A stretch of DNA of 64,000 nucleotides from Xanthobacter dioxanivorans. Its GTDB lineage: Bacteria; Pseudomonadota; Alphaproteobacteria; Rhizobiales; Xanthobacteraceae. The position numbers and the translations under genes are program-made. The stretch lies in the NCBI RefSeq assembly GCF_016807805.1, contig NZ_CP063362.1, positions 3,514,501-3,578,500 of the forward strand, in the 5' to 3' direction. The stretch's first letter is position 1. Each line of letters starts with the position of its first letter. Under the pieces are notes generated by a model that was not told the DNA's origin, did no database searches, and was given only the letters and a program-made list of their open reading frames with translations. Shown piece after piece: positions 31,189-39,293 of this stretch.

Positions 31189-31659
31189 ATGATCACCGTC
31201 GACGATATCCTGCGCGAGAAGCGCCATACCCGCGTTGTCACCCTGCGCATGCAGGAGACCGTGGCCGACGCCGTCCGGGTGATGAAGCGGGAGAACATCT
31301 CCTCCGTCATCGTCACCGACATCTGCGGCACCGAGGGGAGCACCGTGATGGGCGTGTTCTCCGAGCGCGACGTGACGCGCGCGCTTCTGGAGCACGGAAG
31401 CAACACCCCGCGCATGCTGCTTGCGAGCCTGCTCAAGCGGGAGGTCATCTCCTGCCGCCTCGACGACGGCATCGCCACCGTCCTGCGTCTCATGGACGAG
31501 CACCAGGTGCGGCATCTGCCGGTGATGGAAGAATACACGCTCATCGGCGTCATCAGCGCCACTGACCTCATGCGCCACTACCTGCGGGAAGCGGAGATGA
31601 AGACCCTTCTCGATCCCGCGCTGGGCGGCATGGACGCCCACCTCACGCCGCTGCGCTGA
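31189..31659 (+). CDS. Two-CBS-domain protein
   Basis: 156 residues that form a CBS pair: first from TVADAVRVMKRENISSVIV to GVFSERDVTRALLE, second from CRLDDGIATVLRLMDEHQVRHLPV to GVISATDLMRHYL. Such stand-alone pairs bind adenosyl nucleotides (AMP/ATP/SAM) or NAD(H) and regulate a partner; none is identified. AGGGGAGG sits 5–8 nt before ATG 31189; the frame upstream is open but crosses the operator. Co-located and probably co-regulated with frc. Confidence 0.88.
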   Translation: MITVDDILREKRHTRVVTLRMQETVADAVRVMKRENISSVIVTDICGTEGSTVMGVFSERDVTRALLEHGSNTPRMLLASLLKREVISCRLDDGIATVLRLMDEHQVRHLPVMEEYTLIGVISATDLMRHYLREAEMKTLLDPALGGMDAHLTPLR

Positions 31660-31729
31660 GCCCGGCGGGGGGAGCTGACCCATCGTCGCTGAAGAAGATT
31701 GCGGCGGGGAAATGATGATGTTAGTCTTG

Positions 31730-31742
31730 GTATCTGGCATAC
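31730..31742 (+). promoter_or_regulatory. GTAT-N5-ATAC box before frc
   Basis: GTATCTGGCATAC, 105 bp before the frc start and 70 bp after the CBS gene. It indicates a separate promoter for frc. Confidence 0.55.
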
Positions 31743-31846
31743 GTAATGTCGTACACAGTGCCACGGGCGATGATCCTCAGGGTCAGTCCAAGCCGGCGCA
31801 GACCGGCACCCAGCAAGACAAGGGCTAGGAAATCCGGGAGTGGTGC

Positions 31847-33076
31847 ATGGGCAACGCGCTCGACGGCGTACGCGTCCTGGACATGACGCACGTGCAGTCC
31901 GGCCCGTCGGCGACGCAGCTTCTTGCGTGGCTGGGGGCGGATGTCGTCAAGGTTGAGATGCCGCGGCGGGGGGACATCACCCGCTCGCAGCTGCGGGACA
32001 AGTCCAATGTGGACAGTCTCTATTTCACCATGCTGAACGCCAACAAGCGCAGCGTGACGCTGAACATCAAGACGCCGCAGGGCCAGGAGGCGCTGGGGCG
32101 CCTCATCGACGCCTGCGACGTGATGGTGGAGAATTTCGGCCCCGGCGTGCTCGAGCGCCAGGGCTTCGGCTACGAGGCGGTGCGCGCCCGTAACCCGCGC
32201 CTGATCTATGCCTCCATCCGCGGCTTCGCGGAGGCCTCCGGCATTGATGCCAAGGCCTATGAGACCATCGCCCAAGCCATGGGTGGCGCCATGAGCACCA
32301 CCGGATGGCGGTCCGGCCCGCCGACCGCCTCCAGCGCCCAGATCGGCGACACCGGCACCGGCATCCACTGCGTCGCCGGCATCCTCGCCGCCCTCTATCA
32401 GCGCACGGTGACGGGCGAGGGCCAGCGGGTGGACGTGGCCATGCAGGATTGCGTCATGAACCTGCTGCGCGTGAAGCTGCGCGACCAGCAGCGTCTCGAC
32501 GCGGGTCCGCTCACCGAATATCCCGGCGCTCCCGAGGGCGATTGCGTTCCCCGCGCCGGCAATGCGTCCGGCGGCGGCCAGCCGGGAGCGGCGCTGCGCT
32601 GCGCGCCGGGGGGCGAGAATGACTTCTGCTACGTCATCATCCAGCCCCAGGGCTGGGCGCCGCTGATGCGTTTGGTGGGCCGCAAGGACCTCATCGACGA
32701 TCCCAAGTTCGCCGCCCACGAGGCCCGCGCCCAGCGCCTCGACCAGTGCTTCGAGATCATCGAGCGCTGGACGGTGAAGCGCACCAAGTTCGAGGTCATG
32801 GCCGCGCTCAAGGCCATCGACGTGCCCTGCGGCCCGGTGCTTTCCACCCGGGACATCCTGGACGACCGGGCGCTCTACGAGCGCGGCTTCCTGGTGGAGG
32901 TGCCGCACCCCGAGCGGGGCAGCTACGTGACGCTCGGCTCGCCGATACAGCTTTCGGCGAGCCATGTTCCGGTGGACCGTGCTCCCCTGCTGGGCGAGCA
33001 CACGCAGGCGGTGCTCGCCGACCTCGGTTTCACTGAAGAAGAGATCGCCGGCATGCGTGCCGCCGGTGCCGTCTGA
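31847..33076 (+). CDS. frc: Formyl-CoA:oxalate CoA-transferase (class III)
   Basis: 409 residues. Moves CoA from formyl-CoA to oxalate, giving oxalyl-CoA and formate. The N-terminus (LDGVRVLDMTHVQSGP) and middle (SNVDSLYFTMLNANKRSV, VENFGPG) track the Oxalobacter formigenes enzyme closely. The catalytic Asp is Asp168 (AQIGDTGTG, D169 there), and the active-site glycine loop GGGQPG is at 242–247. RVKLRDQQRL and the C-terminal RAPLLGEHT are also conserved. GGGAG lies 6 nt before ATG 31847. No oxalyl-CoA decarboxylase (oxc) is beside it, which is unusual. An OxlT-like antiporter follows. Confidence 0.92.
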   Translation: MGNALDGVRVLDMTHVQSGPSATQLLAWLGADVVKVEMPRRGDITRSQLRDKSNVDSLYFTMLNANKRSVTLNIKTPQGQEALGRLIDACDVMVENFGPGVLERQGFGYEAVRARNPRLIYASIRGFAEASGIDAKAYETIAQAMGGAMSTTGWRSGPPTASSAQIGDTGTGIHCVAGILAALYQRTVTGEGQRVDVAMQDCVMNLLRVKLRDQQRLDAGPLTEYPGAPEGDCVPRAGNASGGGQPGAALRCAPGGENDFCYVIIQPQGWAPLMRLVGRKDLIDDPKFAAHEARAQRLDQCFEIIERWTVKRTKFEVMAALKAIDVPCGPVLSTRDILDDRALYERGFLVEVPHPERGSYVTLGSPIQLSASHVPVDRAPLLGEHTQAVLADLGFTEEEIAGMRAAGAV

Positions 33077-33109
33077 CGGGAGCAAAAATCACCCGTCCGA
33101 GCAATCCGC

Positions 33110-33139
33110 CGCCTCATGAGGGAAAAGAGGATGAGGCGG
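33110..33139 (+). terminator. Intercistronic hairpin between frc and the first antiporter
   Basis: Perfect 9-bp stem CCGCCTCAT / ATGAGGCGG with a 12-nt purine-rich loop, 33 bp after frc. No T-run. It may stabilise the frc mRNA or attenuate read-through. Confidence 0.45.
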
Positions 33140-33181
33140 TTACCAACACCAAAATAAGAAATTGTGCCAAGGGGTAGGAAG

Positions 33182-34477
33182 ATGGTTGAAGCTGCAGTTA
33201 AGGCACCAGCGACGAATCGCTGGATGCAATTGATCGCCGGCGTGGTCTGCATGGTTGCCGCCGCGAACATTCAGTATTCCTGGACGTTGTTCGTGCCCGA
33301 GATCGTCAGCACCCACGGGTGGACGCGCGCCTCGGTGCAGGTGGCCTTCACCGTGTTCGTGGTGGTGCAGACCTGGCTCACCCCCATCGAAGGCTATTTC
33401 ATCGACAAGTATGGGCCGCGGGTGATGGTGATGGTGGGCGGCCTGTTCACCGGCCTCTCCTGGGTGCTGAACTCTTACGCGACCTCGCTCACCGCGCTCT
33501 ACGTGGCCGCCGCCGTCGGCGGCATCGGCGTCGGCTGTGTCTATGCCACCTGCGTGAACGCCGCGCTGAAGTGGTTTCCCGACCGGCGCGGCCTCGCCGT
33601 GGGGCTCACCGCCGCCGGCTATGGTTCGGGCACGGTGCTCACCATCCTGCCCATCGCCGCCATGATCAAGTCGAGCGGCTACCAGGAGACCTTCTTCACC
33701 TTCGGCCTGGTGCAGGGCGCGGTCATCCTGCTCGCCGCCGGCTTCCTGCGGGCGCCGTCGAAGACCGAGGTCGTCTATTCCTCCACCGTGGCCCAGAGCC
33801 GGCGCGACTACACCCTGGGCGAGGCGCTCCAGACCCCGGTGTTCTGGATCATGCTCACCCTGTTCGTCCTCACCGTGTCCGGCGGCCTCATGGCGGTGGC
33901 GCAGCTGGGCGTGATCGCCGAAGACCTCGGCGTGAAGCATATCGAGGTGAACCTCTATTTCTTCGCAATGGCCGCTCTGCCGTTCGCGCTGATGCTGGAC
34001 CGCATCCTGAACGGCTTCTCTCGGCCCTTCTTCGGCTGGATCTCGGACCATATCGGCCGTGAGAAGACCATGTTCTTCGCCTTCGCCATGGAAGGCATCG
34101 GCATCGTCGCGCTGGGGACGTTCGGCCACAATCCATGGGCCTTCATCATCCTCTCGGGCGTGGTCTTCCTGGCCTGGGGCGAAGTCTATTCCCTGTTCTC
34201 GGCCACGGCCGCGGATACGTTCGGCTCCAAGCATATCGGCAAGATCTACGGCATGCTCTACACGGCCAAGGGCTTCGCCGCCTTGCTGGTGCCGCTCGCC
34301 AACATCCTGATGGAGGCGACGGGAAGCTGGACCACGGTGCTCTACACCGTGGCGGCCATGGACCTGACGGCCGCTTTCGGCGCCCTGTTCGTGCTCCGGC
34401 CCATGCTGGCGCGCCACCATCGCCTCAACGCGGAGGCTGCGGCGCGGGCCGCGGCGACGCGCGAGGTCACGGCCTGA
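33182..34477 (+). CDS. OxlT-like oxalate/formate antiporter, copy 1 (MFS, OFA family)
   Basis: 431 residues, twelve membrane spans. The OFA motifs are clear: IQYSWTLFVPEI, PIEGYFIDKYGPR, LKWFPDRRGLAVGLTAAGYG, PVFWIML. The two charged residues that bind oxalate in OxlT (R272, K355) are matched by Arg281 (FSRPFFG) and Lys363 (YTAKGFA). It should exchange oxalate (in) for formate (out), making frc productive; other dicarboxylates are possible. The start ATG 33182 has AGGGGTAGGAAG in front. Same strand as frc, probably co-transcribed, ending in a strong terminator. Confidence 0.88.
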   Translation: MVEAAVKAPATNRWMQLIAGVVCMVAAANIQYSWTLFVPEIVSTHGWTRASVQVAFTVFVVVQTWLTPIEGYFIDKYGPRVMVMVGGLFTGLSWVLNSYATSLTALYVAAAVGGIGVGCVYATCVNAALKWFPDRRGLAVGLTAAGYGSGTVLTILPIAAMIKSSGYQETFFTFGLVQGAVILLAAGFLRAPSKTEVVYSSTVAQSRRDYTLGEALQTPVFWIMLTLFVLTVSGGLMAVAQLGVIAEDLGVKHIEVNLYFFAMAALPFALMLDRILNGFSRPFFGWISDHIGREKTMFFAFAMEGIGIVALGTFGHNPWAFIILSGVVFLAWGEVYSLFSATAADTFGSKHIGKIYGMLYTAKGFAALLVPLANILMEATGSWTTVLYTVAAMDLTAAFGALFVLRPMLARHHRLNAEAAARAAATREVTA

Positions 34478-34600
34478 GCCTTGTCCCATCATGGTCGCAT
34501 CATGCCGCCACGTGCCGCATGGCGGGTTTACCCGACGCCGGGGGTCCGTGATCACGTGAGCGGATAAAAAGTCCCTCCACCGTCCTTGTGGCGGTTCCTC

Positions 34601-34629
34601 AAGCCCCGGCCTGCGCCGGGGCTTTTTTT
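34601..34629 (+). terminator. Intrinsic terminator after the first antiporter gene
   Basis: AAGCCCCGGC-CTGC-GCCGGGGCTT then a run of T, a textbook rho-independent terminator 123 bp after the stop. Confidence 0.9.
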
Positions 34630-34906
34630 GTCCGCGCCGTGCCTGGCGAAGGACCGAAGCCCGTACACGCATACGCCCATCCGCCCCATGCGCACCGCGG
34701 TCACGACGGTATCGGCAGCCCGCATGATGCATTGCCGCAATTGTAAGAGCGTATGGCAAAGTGTTGGGCAGATATTCGCGCAGGCGTGGCGCAGAAGGAA
34801 TCAAGAAAAAGGCCACTGAAGGCCGGGGGTATTCGCCTTCAGGCTGTCGCAGTCGCCCCTGAAAGCCTGTAATACAGCGGATGTAGCGGTTAGGTAGCTG
34901 TTACAT

Positions 34907-34919
34907 GCATTATGTATAC
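34907..34919 (+). promoter_or_regulatory. GCAT-N5-ATAC box before the second antiporter
   Basis: GCATTATGTATAC; its complement GTATACATAATGC differs by one base from the box at 36809–36821. 140 bp before the start codon at 35059. Confidence 0.55.
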
Positions 34920-35058
34920 GATATTTTCGATACACCTTTCTCCGTGGTACGCGAGCGGGTCGGCCGAACATCAACGGCGCAAAGAAGCCCGCAACAGAAT
35001 GGCGACCGTCACGGGCCGTTCATCGCTCTCGATGATCCCCAGTGAGAAAGGGAAGGAA

Positions 35059-36393
35059 ATGCCTCAGAACACCTCCGCGCCCACGCGCGGTCCCGCCGCA
35101 GGCCCCGTCGCGGGTCCCCTGGGCGGGCGCTGGCTGCAACTCGCCATTGGCGTCGTGTGCATGTCCATGATCGCCAACCTGCAATACGGCTGGACGCTGT
35201 TCGTCGAGCCGATGAACGAGAAGCACCAGTGGGGCCGCGCCGCCATCCAGGTGGCCTTCACCATCTTCGTCGTGTTCGAGACTTGGCTGGTGCCGGTCGA
35301 GGGCTGGTTCGTGGACAAGTTCGGCCCGCGCATCGTGGTCTTCGTCGGCGCCATTCTCTGCGGTCTGTCCTGGGTGCTGAACTCGATGGCGGACAGCCTC
35401 ACCATGCTCTACATCTCGGCCGCCCTCGGCGGTACTGGTGCGGGCGCCGTCTACGGGACCTGCGTCGGCTCGGCGCTGAAATGGTTCCCGGATCGCCGCG
35501 GCCTTGCCGCCGGCATCACCGCCGCCGGCTTCGGCGCCGGATCGGCCCTGACGATCGTGCCCATCGCGGCCATGATCAAGTCGCAGGGCTACGAGCACAC
35601 CTTTCTCTTCTTCGGCCTGATCCAGGGCGCGGTCGTTCTCGTGCTCTCGTTCTTCCTGGCGGCTCCGAAGGAAGGCCAGCTTCCGGTGGTAGCCGTCCCC
35701 ACGGTCAACCAGAGCCGGCGCAATTACGGCCCAGGCGAGATGCTGAAGGCCCCGGTGTTCTGGGTCATGTATCTGATGTTCGTGCTGGTGGCGGCTGGCG
35801 GCCTCATGGCGACGGCCCAGCTCGGCTCCATCGCCAAGGACTTCAAGATCGCCGACGTGCCGGTGTCGCTGCTCGGCCTCACCATGCCGGCGCTGACCTT
35901 CGCCCTGTCCATCGACCGGGTGCTGAACGGCCTGACCCGTCCTTTCTTCGGCTGGGTGTCGGACAATATCGGGCGTGAGAACACCATGTTCATCGCCTTC
36001 GGCCTGGAGGCTGTCGGCGTGCTGGCGCTCGCCCACTTCGGCTCCAACCCGGTGCTGTTCGTGCTGCTGACGGGGCTCGTCTTCTTCGCCTGGGGCGAGA
36101 TCTACTCGCTCTTCCCGGCGACCTGCGGCGACACGTTCGGCTCGCGCTACGCCACCACCAATGCCGGTCTCCTCTACACCGCGAAGGGCACCGCATCGCT
36201 GGTGGTCCCCATGGCATCGGTCGCCGTGGCGAGCCTGGGCAACTGGGACCTGGTGTTCATGATCACCGCCGCGGTCAACGCCGTCGCGGCGCTCATGGCC
36301 CTCCTGGTGCTCAAGCCGCTCCGCGCCCGCTTCGTGGCCGGCGCCACCGCCGCCGAGGTGGTGAAGGCGAGCGGCGCCAAGGTCGCCGGCTGA
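35059..36393 (+). CDS. OxlT-like oxalate/formate antiporter, copy 2 (MFS, OFA family)
   Basis: 444 residues, twelve spans, clearly paralogous to copy 1 (LQYGWTLFVEPM, LKWFPDRRGLAAGITAAGFG, PVFWVMY). The substrate-binding pair is kept as Arg294 (LTRPFFG) and Lys376 (YTAKGTA). The N-terminus is longer, with a Gly/Pro/Ala-rich tail. AAGGGAAGGA precedes ATG 35059; in-frame starts at 34912 and 34999 would read through the box and lack ribosome sites. It has its own control box and terminator, so it can be regulated apart from copy 1. Substrate is oxalate/formate or a related acid. Confidence 0.88.
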   Translation: MPQNTSAPTRGPAAGPVAGPLGGRWLQLAIGVVCMSMIANLQYGWTLFVEPMNEKHQWGRAAIQVAFTIFVVFETWLVPVEGWFVDKFGPRIVVFVGAILCGLSWVLNSMADSLTMLYISAALGGTGAGAVYGTCVGSALKWFPDRRGLAAGITAAGFGAGSALTIVPIAAMIKSQGYEHTFLFFGLIQGAVVLVLSFFLAAPKEGQLPVVAVPTVNQSRRNYGPGEMLKAPVFWVMYLMFVLVAAGGLMATAQLGSIAKDFKIADVPVSLLGLTMPALTFALSIDRVLNGLTRPFFGWVSDNIGRENTMFIAFGLEAVGVLALAHFGSNPVLFVLLTGLVFFAWGEIYSLFPATCGDTFGSRYATTNAGLLYTAKGTASLVVPMASVAVASLGNWDLVFMITAAVNAVAALMALLVLKPLRARFVAGATAAEVVKASGAKVAG

Positions 36394-36454
36394 GCGCGCG
36401 GGCCGAACCGGCCCGCCGAAAACGCCTTTGGCCCACCTACCCCGGGCCCACCTG

Positions 36455-36492
36455 GAGGGGGCGGCTTGCCGCTCCCTCTTTTTCCTTTTTTC
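36455..36492 (+). terminator. Intrinsic terminator after the second antiporter gene
   Basis: GAGGGGGCGG-CTTG-CCGCTCCCTC (one G·T pair) followed by TTTTTCCTTTTTT. Confidence 0.9.
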
Positions 36493-36495
36493 CGA

Positions 36496-36717
36496 TCAGT
36501 TCCCGCGGGGCACCGCCATGGCGGGCGCGACCGCGTCGTTCGCCGCGTGGCGCACCTGGGCGAAGCGCGGTTCGGGGGCCTGCAGAAGGACGTCCTCCAC
36601 CGGAATGCCCATGCCGCCTGCGGCGGTCATGTAGGGCTTGTCCGCGGAGATGCCGGTGACCGCCAGCGAAAGCACGATCCCGAAAAGGCCAAGGGCCGTA
36701 AGTTCCAGTGCGTTCAT
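36496..36717 (-). CDS. Small exported or membrane-anchored protein in the frc regulon
   Basis: 73 residues, family not recognised. N-terminal hydrophobic stretch (LELTALGLFGIVLSLAVTGIS) followed by ADKPYMTAAGG, so either a cleaved signal peptide (near ISA-DK) or an anchor. The rest is short and hydrophilic, ending ...AMAVPRGN. GGGAGAAAGAAT directly precedes ATG 36717, supporting real translation. It is convergent to the second antiporter, with their ends only ~100 bp apart, and carries a GTAT-N5-ATAC box 92 bp upstream. It could be an accessory peptide of an antiporter or a periplasmic sensor; both are guesses. Confidence 0.7.
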   Translation of the reverse strand: MNALELTALGLFGIVLSLAVTGISADKPYMTAAGGMGIPVEDVLLQAPEPRFAQVRHAANDAVAPAMAVPRGN

Positions 36718-36808
36718 ATTCTTTCTCCCGGCACCTCAAGTGCCGAAGCCAGGCGCCACCACGCGCCCTTGAGCTGAGAGCGTTCTAGCCCATCCGGGCC
36801 ATGCCGTG

Positions 36809-36821
36809 GTATACATAATAC
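36809..36821 (-). promoter_or_regulatory. GTAT-N5-ATAC box before the small exported protein
   Basis: GTATACATAATAC, 92 bp upstream of the small minus-strand gene at 36496–36717. Close match to the box before the second antiporter. Confidence 0.55.
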
Positions 36822-36838
36822 GCACGGGTTCCCCCTCA

Positions 36839-36855
36839 ATGCTGCATAGCAGCAT
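36839..36855 (-). terminator. Hairpin downstream of pgi
   Basis: Perfect 7-bp stem ATGCTGC / GCAGCAT with a 3-nt loop, 57 bp after the pgi stop. No T-run; possible 3'-end structure of the zwf–pgl–pgi mRNA. Confidence 0.4.
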
Positions 36856-36911
36856 CGTTGCGGGACGCCATCAACGGGAGAGCTGCCGGCGCGACGAGGC
36901 GCCGCGCCGCC

Positions 36912-38555
36912 TCAGGCCTGGGCGAGCCCCTTGAGATGGGCAAGGAGGCCGGCGGTGGAGGGCGAGGTCCCGGCCGGAAGGGGCGCGCCGGTCATGGCCG
37001 GCAGGAACTGGGTGGCGAGTTCCTTGCCCAGCTCCACGCCCCACTGGTCGAAGGCGTTGATGTCCCACACCGCCGCCTCGACGAACACACGGTGCTCATA
37101 GAGGGCGATGATCCGTCCGAGCGTGAACGGGTCCAGCACCGCATAGGCGATGGTCACCGATGGGCGGTCGCCGGGGAAGACGCGGTGCGGAGCAAGGCGT
37201 GCCACCTCCTCCTCGGCGAGGCCCTTGGCCGCGAGCTGCGCCGCTGCCTGCTCCAGGCTCCGCCCGCGCATCAGCGCTTCCGACTGGGCGAGGCAGTTGG
37301 CGACCAGCAGGTCCTGGTGGTTCCTCAGCTCCGGCTCGTGTCCCTCCGCCGCCACCAGGAACTCCACGGGCACGATGTCCGTGCCCTGGTGGAGCAGTTG
37401 GAAGAAGGCGTGTTGCGCATTGGTGCCCGGCTCGCCCCAGACGATGGGGCCGGTGGCGCGCGCCGTCTTTTGTCCGTCGCGCGTCACGCTCTTGCCGTTC
37501 GATTCCATGTCCAGCTGCTGGAGATAGGCCGGAAGACGCGCCAAGCGCTGGTCGTAGGGGATGATGGCGCGGCTGGGATAGGAGCAGACGTTGCGGTGCC
37601 AGAGCCCCACGAGGGCGAACAGAACCGGCAGATTCTGGTCCAGCGGCGCCGAGCGGAAATGCGCGTCCATGGCCGCCGCGCCTGCCAGGAACTCGCCGAA
37701 CCGGTCCGGGCCGATGGCGATCATCACCGGCAGGCCGACGGCGGACCAGACCGAGTAGCGCCCGCCGACCCAGTCCCAGAAGCCGAACGTCCGCTCCGCC
37801 GCGATGCCGAACGCCGCCACCTGGTCGCGCGCGGTGGAGACGGCGGCGAAATGGGCGCCGACCGCTTCCTCGCCCAGCGCGCCGGCGATGAAGGCGCGGG
37901 CGGTGGCCGCGTTGCACATGGTCTCCACCGTGGTGAAGGTCTTCGACGCGACGATGAAGAGGGTGGAGATCGGGTCGAGCCGCTTCAGCAGGTCGGCGAT
38001 GTGTGCGCCATCCACATTGGAGACGAAGTGACAACGCGGGCCGTCATGATAGGGGGCGAGAGCCCCGGTCACCATGGCGGGGCCAAGGTCGGACCCGCCG
38101 ATGCCGATGTTCACCACGTCGGTGAAGGCATGCCCGCGGGCGCCGGCGATGCGGCCGTCGCGCACGCCGGAGGCGAAGGCGGACAGGCGTTGCAGCGTCT
38201 CCTCGATGCCGGGCTGCACGTCGATGCCGTCCACCGGGAGGGGATCGCCGGACCGCTCCCGCAGAGCGGTGTGCAGCACCGCGCGATCCTCGGTCAGATT
38301 GATGTGGTCGCCGGCGAACATGGCCTCGCGCTGCGTCTCCACCTGCGCCGCCGCGGCGAGGTCCAGGAGCCGTTTCAGCGCCTCCTGCGAGATGGCGGTC
38401 TTGGAGAAATCGAGAAGCAGGTCGCCGTAGGCACAGGAGAAGCGCTCGAACCGGTCGGGCACCGCGAACAAATCGAGGATCTGCCCGGTCTGTCCCCGCC
38501 GGACGGTGACGAGCGCCTCGAAGGCGGAGTCGATCGCGGAACGATCAGCGGTCAT
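36912..38555 (-). CDS. pgi: Glucose-6-phosphate isomerase
   Basis: 547 residues, as in E. coli Pgi. It interconverts glucose-6-P and fructose-6-P. Family signatures: [28 protein letters not shown], and [18 protein letters not shown] in the second domain; catalytic Glu/His/Lys lie in [27 protein letters not shown] and [18 protein letters not shown] 38555 is chosen as GGAGG stands 9 nt before it; a TTG 6 nt upstream is unlikely. Last gene of the zwf–pgl–pgi operon, 15 nt after pgl. Confidence 0.96.
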   Translation of the reverse strand: MTADRSAIDSAFEALVTVRRGQTGQILDLFAVPDRFERFSCAYGDLLLDFSKTAISQEALKRLLDLAAAAQVETQREAMFAGDHINLTEDRAVLHTALRERSGDPLPVDGIDVQPGIEETLQRLSAFASGVRDGRIAGARGHAFTDVVNIGIGGSDLGPAMVTGALAPYHDGPRCHFVSNVDGAHIADLLKRLDPISTLFIVASKTFTTVETMCNAATARAFIAGALGEEAVGAHFAAVSTARDQVAAFGIAAERTFGFWDWVGGRYSVWSAVGLPVMIAIGPDRFGEFLAGAAAMDAHFRSAPLDQNLPVLFALVGLWHRNVCSYPSRAIIPYDQRLARLPAYLQQLDMESNGKSVTRDGQKTARATGPIVWGEPGTNAQHAFFQLLHQGTDIVPVEFLVAAEGHEPELRNHQDLLVANCLAQSEALMRGRSLEQAAAQLAAKGLAEEEVARLAPHRVFPGDRPSVTIAYAVLDPFTLGRIIALYEHRVFVEAAVWDINAFDQWGVELGKELATQFLPAMTGAPLPAGTSPSTAGLLAHLKGLAQA

Positions 38556-38570
38556 CGGCAAGAACCTCCG

Positions 38571-39293
38571 TCAGGGGCACCACAGCACGTCGAGAGGTGC
38601 GCGGGCGTTGTCGAGCACGGCACGGATGGGCAGCTCGGCCACATCGCCGGGCGCGCAGGCGCGCTCCAGCACCGCGCGTTTGCCCATGCCTTCGATGTGC
38701 AGAAGCAGCGTGTCGGCCGATACGAGGCGGGGCAGGGTGAAGGTGATGCGCGGCTCGCCCGCCGCCTCGGCCCGTACCGCGACGAGCGGCGCCGTCGCCG
38801 CCGGGTCGATGGCGTCGGCAAGCGCCTCGGCGCCGGGGAAGAAGGACGCGGTGTGCCCGTCATCGCCCATGCCCAGCACCACGGCGGAAAAGGGGGCGGG
38901 AAGGCTGGTGATGCGCGCTTCGGCGGCGGCGAGGCCCGCCTCCGGTGTCGGATCGCCGGTATAGAGCGGCACGAAGCGCGCTGCGGCCGCCGGGCCGTCG
39001 AGCAGGTGTCGGCGCACGAGGGCGGCGTTGGAGCGCTCCGAGCTCTCCGGAACCCACCGCTCGTCCACCAGCGTCACCGCCACCCGGCTCCAGTCGATGG
39101 GCGCGCCCGACAGGGCTTCGAGGAAGCGCACCGGCGTGCGCCCGCCGGAGACGGCGAGGCTCGCGGTGCCGTCCCGCGCGATGCGGGCCCGCAGCGCCTC
39201 GGCCACGTGGGCGGCGAGGGCCCGGGCGAGGGCCGCGGCGTCCGCATAGGTCGCGAGGGCGATGGGGGAGGGGCGGCGCACGGGCCCGCTCAC
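38571..39293 (-). CDS. pgl: 6-Phosphogluconolactonase
   Basis: 240 residues. Hydrolyses the lactone made by Zwf. SugarP-isomerase-like fold: LAVSGGRTPVRFLEAL, VTLVDERWVPESSERSN and VLGMGDDGHTASFFPGA (active-site His) are hallmark motifs. Start at GTG 39293, whose GTGA overlaps the zwf stop; a second GTG at 39281 is possible. Sits between zwf and pgi in one operon. Confidence 0.93.
   Translation of the reverse strand: MSGPVRRPSPIALATYADAAALARALAAHVAEALRARIARDGTASLAVSGGRTPVRFLEALSGAPIDWSRVAVTLVDERWVPESSERSNAALVRRHLLDGPAAAARFVPLYTGDPTPEAGLAAAEARITSLPAPFSAVVLGMGDDGHTASFFPGAEALADAIDPAATAPLVAVRAEAAGEPRITFTLPRLVSADTLLLHIEGMGKRAVLERACAPGDVAELPIRAVLDNARAPLDVLWCP

Larger units (their letters stand above)
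34478..35058. other. Intergenic region between the two antiporter genes
   Basis: 581 bp. It holds the terminator at 34601–34629, palindrome CGTGATCACG (34547–34556), palindrome TGTAATACA (34868–34876), the regulatory box at 34907–34919 and a ~140-nt leader for the second antiporter. No gene in it is supported. Confidence 0.55.

Noticed and set aside
34547..34556. Palindrome CGTGATCACG between the antiporter genes as an operator
   Set aside because: Lies upstream of the terminator of the first gene, far from either start, and does not match the GTAT-N5-ATAC pattern.
34912..35058. Longer N-terminus of the second antiporter starting at 34912
   Set aside because: Would place the regulatory box inside the coding region and lacks a ribosome site; ATG 35059 has AAGGGAAGGA.
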